From the NCBI RefSeq assembly GCF_900130035.1, contig NZ_FQXQ01000004.1, positions 248,001 through 312,000 of the forward strand: DNA of 64,000 nucleotides. Reading direction: 5' to 3'. Position numbers and translations under genes: made by a program. The stretch comes from Wenyingzhuangia marina (GTDB lineage: Bacteria; Bacteroidota; Bacteroidia; Flavobacteriales; Flavobacteriaceae). Position 1 is the stretch's first letter, and the number at the start of each line of letters is the position of its first letter. Below are positions 58,658 through 64,000 of this stretch, in pieces. A model generated the notes under the pieces. That model was not told where the DNA came from. It ran no database searches and saw only the letters and a program-made list of their open reading frames with translations.

Positions 58658-59344
58658 ATGTCCCAAGAAATTGACATAATGAACTACGAAGAGATTGATG
58701 ATATAGGAGATAACCACATTGGTGATGTGACTAAAACTCCAATGCGAGCAGACGCTTTTGAATTATCTGATGCTGAAAAGATTGAGAAAATTCAGGAAAA
58801 CGTTAAAGAAATCATGGAAACGTTAGGGTTAGACTTAACGGATGATAGTTTGCAAGGAACTCCAAGACGTGTGGCAAAAGCATACGTTAAGGAATTGTTT
58901 GGAGGTTTAAATCCAGAAAATAAACCTAAGTTGTCTACATTTAACAACAGTTACCAGTACGGTGAAATGTTGGTGGAAAAAAACATAGTAGTTTATTCTA
59001 CTTGTGAACATCACTTATTGCCTATTATTGGTAGAGCACATGTGGCTTATATTTCTAAAGGTACTGTAGTAGGTTTGTCTAAAATGAATCGTATTGTAGA
59101 TCATTTTGCAAAAAGACCTCAAGTGCAAGAACGTTTAACTCGTCAGGTTGTAAAAGCTTTACAAGAGGCTTTAGGAACAGAAGATGTGGCTTGTATTATA
59201 GATGCAAAACATTTGTGTGTAAACTCTAGAGGAGTAAAGGATATTGAAAGTTCAACGGTAACGGCTGAATTTGGAGGTGCTTTTAAAAATGTAGAGAAAC
59301 AAAAAGAGTTTAGAGATTACATTAAATTAGAAACTAAGTTTTAA
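58658..59344 (+). CDS. folE: GTP cyclohydrolase I
   Basis: 228 residues. The active site is spelled YSTCEHHLLPIIGRAHVAYI (zinc Cys and His) and KMNRIVDHFAKRPQVQERLT, then CVNSRGVKDIESS. It turns GTP into dihydroneopterin triphosphate for folate synthesis. An N-terminal, acidic 40-residue stretch precedes the core. It has its own promoter within hisS and a strong terminator. Confidence 0.97.
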   Translation: MSQEIDIMNYEEIDDIGDNHIGDVTKTPMRADAFELSDAEKIEKIQENVKEIMETLGLDLTDDSLQGTPRRVAKAYVKELFGGLNPENKPKLSTFNNSYQYGEMLVEKNIVVYSTCEHHLLPIIGRAHVAYISKGTVVGLSKMNRIVDHFAKRPQVQERLTRQVVKALQEALGTEDVACIIDAKHLCVNSRGVKDIESSTVTAEFGGAFKNVEKQKEFRDYIKLETKF

Positions 59345-59366
59345 TTTTTTTGATGTAACATAAAAT

Positions 59367-59403
59367 AAAAAAGCCGAGCAATTTTAAATTGCTCGGCTTT
59401 TTT
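59367..59403 (+). terminator. Terminator of folE, bidirectional
   Basis: Long perfect stem AAAAAAGCCGAGCAATTT / AAATTGCTCGGCTTTTTT with a one-base loop centre; it also lies just downstream of the 102-residue gene on the other strand. Confidence 0.85.
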
Positions 59404-59416
59404 ATTTTTTTTATGA

Positions 59417-59725
59417 TTAATCTTCATCGTCGTCTGAATCTTCACCTTTCAGTAAATCTTCATCTACCTCTAAATCATCAGCAGGTTCGTTGTCCTCGTC
59501 TTCATTCTCCTCAACAAAGTTGTCAATGGCTTTATCTAGCTTGGTACCAACTTTTACCAAATAAATATCTTCACCTAGTTTAATTTCAAGAGCTTCAATA
59601 AGTTCTCCTTTGTGGTTCTTAAATTTTAAGACATCTCTATCAGTATATCCATCAGGATAATCTTCCATAATGATGTTTAAAATTTCATCTGTTACTTTTG
59701 AGTGGTCAATTATGATTCTTTTCAT
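59417..59725 (-). CDS. Conserved-looking hypothetical protein with acidic tail
   Basis: 102 residues. The N-terminal 65 residues are a small alpha/beta module (MKRIIIDHSKVTDEILNIIM, then DVLKFKNHKGELIEALEIKL); the last 35 are almost all Asp and Glu (EENEDEDNEPADDLEVDEDL and beyond). I do not recognise the family. It lies downstream of speB on the same strand across 76 bp and may be part of that transcript. Clean frame and codon use support a real gene. Confidence 0.6.
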   Translation of the reverse strand: MKRIIIDHSKVTDEILNIIMEDYPDGYTDRDVLKFKNHKGELIEALEIKLGEDIYLVKVGTKLDKAIDNFVEENEDEDNEPADDLEVDEDLLKGEDSDDDED

Positions 59726-59801
59726 AAGAACTAATATTTGTCGTTATTTTGTCTATTTTAAAGACTATATATAGTTGTTTGTTTTGTTGTTTTAATCGTT
59801 T

Positions 59802-60734
59802 TTATTCTTCGTCATCAGAGAACTTTCCGATTTTATTTTTCTTAGCACTAAAATCATCTTCATCAATACCTAAGCTATCATCTTTTTCTAATTCAAATTT
59901 ATAGCTTAACATTTTGTAGTATAATTTTGCTGCCAAAGCATCAGAAGTTTTATCATGCTCATTAGGACATAACTCAACCAAGTCAAATCCAACTACATTT
60001 TTCTCTTCAAAAACTTTTCTTAAGAAGTCTAAGGTTTCGTACCAAAATAAACCTCCTGGTTCTGGGTTTCCTACAGATGGCATAATAGAAGGATCAAACC
60101 CATCTAAGTCAAAAGAAATATACACATTATCGGTCATTGCTTCAATGGCGTTTTCCATCCAATAGTCATCAGTAGCTAAATCATGAGCAAAGAAAACTTT
60201 GTCATAATCAATGACTGTTTTTTCAATATGTCCCATACTACGAACTCCAACTTGTACTAAATTGGTTACTTGACTAGCGTGATACATAGAACAGCTATGA
60301 TTAATTTTAGATCCTTTATATTCTTTTCTAATTCCTGCGTGTGCATCAATTTGCAATACAGTTAAGTTATCAAAATGCTCGTTAAAAGCTTTAATGGTTC
60401 CTATTGAAACAGAATGTTCTCCACCAACGATGGTTACAAATTTCTTAGTGTTTAAATATGTTTTTACATTTTCATAAACAGCAGCAGACATGGTTTCTGG
60501 AGTTTTGTTTTCAGAGATAGCATCTGCTAAAAATATTCCTTGTTTGTAAACTTCAGAATCTGTTTCAATGTCATAAAGTTCTATACTTTCTGAAGCTTTT
60601 AAAATAGCCTCAGGACCTTTATCACTACCTTTTTGCCAAGAATCGGTTCCGTTATAAGGAACTGGGATTAATACGACTTTAGCAGTTTCTTTTTTAGCGT
60701 ATTCGCTAGCAATGTTTGCGTAGTTATTTTTCAT
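59802..60734 (-). CDS. speB: Agmatinase/ureohydrolase with altered DAHxD motif
   Basis: 310 residues of the arginase/agmatinase fold. Manganese ligands: H107 in GGEHSVSIG, D130 and H132 in QIDAHAGIRKEY, D209 and D211 in SFDLDGFDPS. The usual DAHxD motif reads D-A-H-A-G: residue 134 is Gly where a metal-bridging Asp is expected. A C-terminal acidic extension (DDSLGIDEDDFSAKK and DDEE) is present. The neighbour is an arginine decarboxylase whose 3-prime end overlaps its start by 11 bases, so agmatine to putrescine is the expected reaction if the site still works. Confidence 0.85.
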   Translation of the reverse strand: MKNNYANIASEYAKKETAKVVLIPVPYNGTDSWQKGSDKGPEAILKASESIELYDIETDSEVYKQGIFLADAISENKTPETMSAAVYENVKTYLNTKKFVTIVGGEHSVSIGTIKAFNEHFDNLTVLQIDAHAGIRKEYKGSKINHSCSMYHASQVTNLVQVGVRSMGHIEKTVIDYDKVFFAHDLATDDYWMENAIEAMTDNVYISFDLDGFDPSIMPSVGNPEPGGLFWYETLDFLRKVFEEKNVVGFDLVELCPNEHDKTSDALAAKLYYKMLSYKFELEKDDSLGIDEDDFSAKKNKIGKFSDDEE

Positions 60735-62124
60735 AACCCAAAATGTTTAAAAATTCTTGATAAGATTGTTTTTCTCTAAAAACGGTGGTTGTTAATTTAC
60801 CGTCTTTGTCTTTGTTTATTATTAATTGTTTTGGTTGTGGAATTAAACAGTGTTGTAAACCTCCAAATCCACCTATAGATTCTTGATATGCACCTGTGTT
60901 AAAAAAGCCTATATATAAAGGTTTTTCGGGGTGATATGTAGGTAAATAAATAGCGTTACTATGTTGTTCTGAGTTGTAATAATCATCACTATCACAAGTT
61001 AATCCTCCTAATAATACTCTTTCATAACTTTCATTCCATCGGTTAATTGGTAACATGATAAAACGTTTGTTAATAGCCCAAGAATCTGGTAAAGTAGTAA
61101 TAAAAGAAGAGTCAATCATATTCCATAACTCTCTATCGTTTTGTTGTTTTTGATATAAAACTTTGTAAAAATTCGCTCCACTTTCACCTACAGTAAAACT
61201 ACCAAATTCTGTGAAAATATTAGGAACCTCTACTTTAGCATCTTCACAAACAGCATTGATTTGATACACAATTTCATCAACCATGTATTCATAATCATAT
61301 TCAAACCCTAAAGAAGATTTGATAGGGAAACCACCACCAATATTTAAAGAATCTAAGGTTGGACAAATCTTTTTTAAGGCAACATATACCTTTAAACATT
61401 TATGTAATTCGTTCCAATAATATGCATTGTCTTTAATACCTGTATTGATAAAAAAGTGCAACATTTTAAGGTTTACCTTAGGGTTTTCTTCTATTTGTTT
61501 TTTGTAAAAAGGAACAATGTTTTTGTACCCAATACCCAATCTAGAAGTGTAGAACTCAAACTTTGGTTCTTCTTCAGAGGCAATACGAATTCCTACATTA
61601 AAACTATTGTTAATTTCTTCTTCTAATAAAGATAATTCTTCATAATTATCTATAATAGGAATACAGTTTTTGTGTTTGTTATTAATTAAATCAGCAATGT
61701 TACTAATGTATTGTTCTCTTTTAAAACCGTTACAAATTACAAAGGTGTCTTTGTTAATTTTACCAGTTTCTAATAGAGCATTAACTATATTAATATCAAA
61801 AGCAGATGAGGTTTCTATGTGAATGTTATTCTCTAAAGCCTCGTCTAAAACATGTTTAAAATGAGAACTTTTGGTACAGTAAGAATAAAAATATTTACCT
61901 TGATAGTTGTGTTTTTCAAAAGCATCGGCAAACCATTTTTTTGCTTTCTGAATGTTTTCTGAAATTTTTGGTAAATAAGTTATTTTTAAAGGTGTTCCAT
62001 GTTCCTCTATTAGCTCTGCAACGTTTATGTCGTGAAACATTAATTCGTCGTCATCTGTAAGTTTAAATTCTTCTTGTGGAAAATAAAAAGTTTGGTTGAC
62101 TAAATCTTTGTATTTGTTACGCAT
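60724..62124 (-). CDS. speA: Arginine decarboxylase, PLP type (alanine-racemase fold)
   Basis: 466 residues. The PLP lysine is K in YSYCTKSSHFKHV (about residue 86), with the HFFINTGIKD and NIGGGFPI loops for substrate and phosphate binding and the C-terminal GLTCDSDDYY, where Cys and Asp complete the active site across the dimer. This is the short (non-670-residue) SpeA type used in Bacteroidetes. With speB downstream (11-base overlap) it makes putrescine from arginine. A leader of about 270 bases may precede it. Confidence 0.88.
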   Translation of the reverse strand: MRNKYKDLVNQTFYFPQEEFKLTDDDELMFHDINVAELIEEHGTPLKITYLPKISENIQKAKKWFADAFEKHNYQGKYFYSYCTKSSHFKHVLDEALENNIHIETSSAFDINIVNALLETGKINKDTFVICNGFKREQYISNIADLINNKHKNCIPIIDNYEELSLLEEEINNSFNVGIRIASEEEPKFEFYTSRLGIGYKNIVPFYKKQIEENPKVNLKMLHFFINTGIKDNAYYWNELHKCLKVYVALKKICPTLDSLNIGGGFPIKSSLGFEYDYEYMVDEIVYQINAVCEDAKVEVPNIFTEFGSFTVGESGANFYKVLYQKQQNDRELWNMIDSSFITTLPDSWAINKRFIMLPINRWNESYERVLLGGLTCDSDDYYNSEQHSNAIYLPTYHPEKPLYIGFFNTGAYQESIGGFGGLQHCLIPQPKQLIINKDKDGKLTTTVFREKQSYQEFLNILGYEK

Positions 62125-62561
62125 TTTTTGTTTTTGAATTTTGATAAATAACTCCTTAGTATCAATTTTCCATAGACACTAATTTGGACATTTTTTTAAT
62201 AAAATACAAATACTATACTCTAATTACTAAATACACGTGTCTTAACCTTAAAACTTTAAAAGGATTGTTTACAAAAAGAAAAAATTTTGAAGAATACTTT
62301 TTTATTTCGTTATGACTGCTTGTCATATTATGTTTACTTAAAATCTTCATGCACACATAACCGAAAAATAAAAACAATAACATTTTACGTTTGTATATAG
62401 GAGCAAAAGTAATTTTTTTTTTAAACTGAAAAAGTAAAAAATAAAAAAAGTTTAAAAAATGTTATTTTTCTGTATATCAGTGGTTTGTGATCGGTTTGTA
62501 AAATAAAAAACATCAATAAATTTATTGATGTTAAAGAACCGTTAAGAAATTTTGGAATGAG
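62125..62561 (-). other. Intergenic region upstream of speA
   Basis: No gene. On the minus strand a TACTTTTG box lies at 62404-62411, which would give a speA leader of about 270 bases; no -33 partner is clear and I could not fold a convincing riboswitch. The 3-prime part holds the terminator of the YbaB gene (62509-62532). Confidence 0.45.
62509..62532 (-). terminator. Terminator of the YbaB-family gene
   Basis: Perfect 12-base inverted repeat AACATCAATAAA / TTTATTGATGTT with A residues on its left side (T run on the minus strand). Confidence 0.75.
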
Positions 62562-62867
62562 TTAAAATCCTAAACCCATTCCGTTTTTTGCTGCTTGAGC
62601 CATTTCTTGTTCATTAATTTTTTCAGCTTTTGCCAAAGCATCGTTCAGTGCTAAAATAAGATAATCTTCTACCGCTTCTTTATCTTCTAAAACATGTTCA
62701 TTAATGTCAATTTTTTTAACTTCTTTGTTAGCGGTAACAGTAACATTTACAAGTCCTCCTCCAGAACTCCCCTCTACTAAAATATTGTTTAAGCGTTTTT
62801 TGGCTTCTTCTACATTTTTTTGAGCATCTTGTAATTGGCTCATCATTTTAGACATGTCTCCAAACAT
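62562..62867 (-). CDS. YbaB/EbfC family nucleoid-associated protein
   Basis: 101 residues. MFGDMSKMMSQLQDAQKNVE and AKKRLNNILVEGSSGGGLVN give the N-terminal helix and glycine loop of the family; VTVTANKEVKKIDINE is its central beta strand. Binds DNA and is often linked to recombination genes, though not here. The gene faces the peptidase across 72 bp. Confidence 0.93.
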   Translation of the reverse strand: MFGDMSKMMSQLQDAQKNVEEAKKRLNNILVEGSSGGGLVNVTVTANKEVKKIDINEHVLEDKEAVEDYLILALNDALAKAEKINEQEMAQAAKNGMGLGF

Positions 62868-62939
62868 AGTTTATGGTGTTTTATTTGGGAGCAATATAAA
62901 AAGATAATTAATATCTTCAGAAAAATAATTATAAAGACT

Positions 62940-64000
62940 ATGAAAAACATTCTGCAAAGAAATGTCTTTATCCTATTGGGAATTGCTATTTTTGCTCTCT
63001 TAATAAAATGCCACAAAATGAAGGTAATAGCAGCTCCAGTAGCCGATAAAATCCCAACAGAGTTAGTAAAACATAAAGATGTACGTATTGATAATTATTA
63101 TTGGATGCGTTTGTCAGACACTGAAAAGAATGCTGAGTTTCCATCAGAAAAAACACAAAAGGTCTTGTCTTACCTAAGTGAAGAGAATTCTTTTTATGAA
63201 GAAGAAACTAAGCATACACTAAAGTTTCAGGAAGATTTGTTTCAAGAAATGAAAAGCAGAATTAAAGAAGACGATAGTTCTGTACCTTATTTTAAAAATG
63301 GATATTTTTACATAACTCGTTATGATATTGGTAGTCAGTACCCAATTTACACTCGTAAAAAAGATTCTTTAGAAGCTGAAGAAGAAATTTTATTAGATGT
63401 AAATGTTTTGGCAGAAGGATATGAATATTTTGATGTTGGTGGATTGTCTGTAAGTACCAATAATAATATTTTGGTTTATAGTGTAGACAATACAGGTAGA
63501 AGACAATATACCTTGTTTTTTAAAGATTTGACAACAGGAGAAATGCTAAGAGATAGTATTGAATTTACTACAGGTTCTGCAACTTGGGCAAATGACAATC
63601 AAACTTTATTTTACACTAAAAAAGATCATGTTACTTTAAGAAGTGATAAAATTTACCGACATACTTTAGGAACCACTACAGGAGAAGATGTGTTGGTATT
63701 TCATGAAAAAGATGATACTTATGGTGTTTATGTGGGTAAAACCAAATCTAAAAAATATCTTTTAATTGGTTCTTATAGCACTTTGCAAACGGAATATCAA
63801 TATTTAGAAACCGATAATCCTACGGGAGATTTTAAGGTTTTTCAAGCCAGAGAAGATGGTTTAGAATATAGTATTACACATTTTAATGATTCATTTTATA
63901 TTCAGACCAACAAAGATGGAGCGACCAACTTTAAGTTGATGAAAACTTCTGAAACAGCTACAAGTAAAGAAAACTGGGTAGATGTAATTCCGCACCGCGA
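62940..64000 (+). CDS. S9 prolyl-oligopeptidase/oligopeptidase B-type lipoprotein, 5-prime part
   Basis: The frame opens at ATG 62940 and runs 353 codons off the window end. An N-terminal membrane or lipobox segment (FILLGIAIFALLIKC, Cys24) is followed by the start of the S9A N-terminal domain: KIPTELVKHKDVRIDNYYWM, YLSEENSFYEEETKHT and KEDDSSVPYFKNGYFYITRY are the usual beginning of oligopeptidase B. The propeller follows; the catalytic Ser-Asp-His domain lies beyond the window. Likely a periplasmic or surface-anchored protease acting on short peptides. Confidence 0.88.
   Translation, partial: MKNILQRNVFILLGIAIFALLIKCHKMKVIAAPVADKIPTELVKHKDVRIDNYYWMRLSDTEKNAEFPSEKTQKVLSYLSEENSFYEEETKHTLKFQEDLFQEMKSRIKEDDSSVPYFKNGYFYITRYDIGSQYPIYTRKKDSLEAEEEILLDVNVLAEGYEYFDVGGLSVSTNNNILVYSVDNTGRRQYTLFFKDLTTGEMLRDSIEFTTGSATWANDNQTLFYTKKDHVTLRSDKIYRHTLGTTTGEDVLVFHEKDDTYGVYVGKTKSKKYLLIGSYSTLQTEYQYLETDNPTGDFKVFQAREDGLEYSITHFNDSFYIQTNKDGATNFKLMKTSETATSKENWVDVIPHR

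Noticed and set aside
59389-59583. 64-codon plus-strand frame after folE
   Set aside because: Lies antisense to the acidic-tail gene; His/Leu/Pro bias is the reverse complement of Asp/Glu codons.

Overview
This is an AT-rich bacterial chromosome segment, almost certainly from a marine-type member of the Flavobacteriaceae (Bacteroidetes). The evidence is the tail of a SusD protein, several type IX secretion (T9SS) C-terminal sorting domains, many short Bacteroidetes lipoprotein signals, promoters of the TAnnTTTG type, and Bacteroidetes-specific families (DUF4959/5126/5000, DUF4998, DUF4296, DUF4271). No transposase, phage gene or CRISPR array was seen.

Region 1 (1-22.8 kb) is the distal part of a polysaccharide utilisation locus. 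It holds the SusD C-terminus, two surface lipoproteins, a lipoprotein with two GH43 modules, a single-domain GH43 lipoprotein, and a large secreted protein with a clan GH-A-like barrel, ricin lectin, FN3, LamG and T9SS domains. Then come two giant tandem paralogues (1340 and 1339 aa), a GH2 beta-galactosidase-type enzyme and a GH29 alpha-fucosidase-type enzyme. The GH content and the decayed remains of a GH127-like gene (17008-17301) suggest a galactose-, arabinose- and fucose-containing glycan. No sulfatase or polysaccharide lyase is visible. The tandem paralogues combine a Ca-binding FG-GAP propeller, an ASPIC/UnbV domain, a vanadium-haloperoxidase/PAP2-type catalytic domain with every signature residue, and a T9SS tail. 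Their last 2952 bp differ at only two synonymous sites that I found, while the middle of their propellers is clearly diverged. This is the most unusual part of the window.

Region 2 (22.8-35.5 kb) is housekeeping: tRNA-Lys, shikimate kinase, a phosphoribosyltransferase, an Hsp15-like protein, pta-ackA, terC, the thrS-infC-rpmI-rplT operon and an AraC-type regulator. infC has no ATG/GTG/TTG that would give a full-length protein and appears to start at ATA or ATT.

Region 3 (35.8-64 kb) is also core genome: guaA with an almost leaderless promoter, a LysM/periplasmic-binding protein, folate salvage, an SCO-like protein, rseP, a cation antiporter with an NAD-binding tail, rpsP-rimM-trmN6, pyrC, a Dpm1-like glycosyltransferase, hemD, nrdB and nrdA (with a perfect DnaA box upstream of nrdB), hisS-folE, the polyamine pair speA-speB, a YbaB protein and the start of an S9 oligopeptidase that runs off the end. 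Two core enzymes lack an expected metal-ligand residue: agmatinase (Gly instead of Asp in DAHxD) and dihydroorotase (Gln instead of the first His of HxH).

All family calls rest on reading motifs and architecture by eye. No database search was possible.
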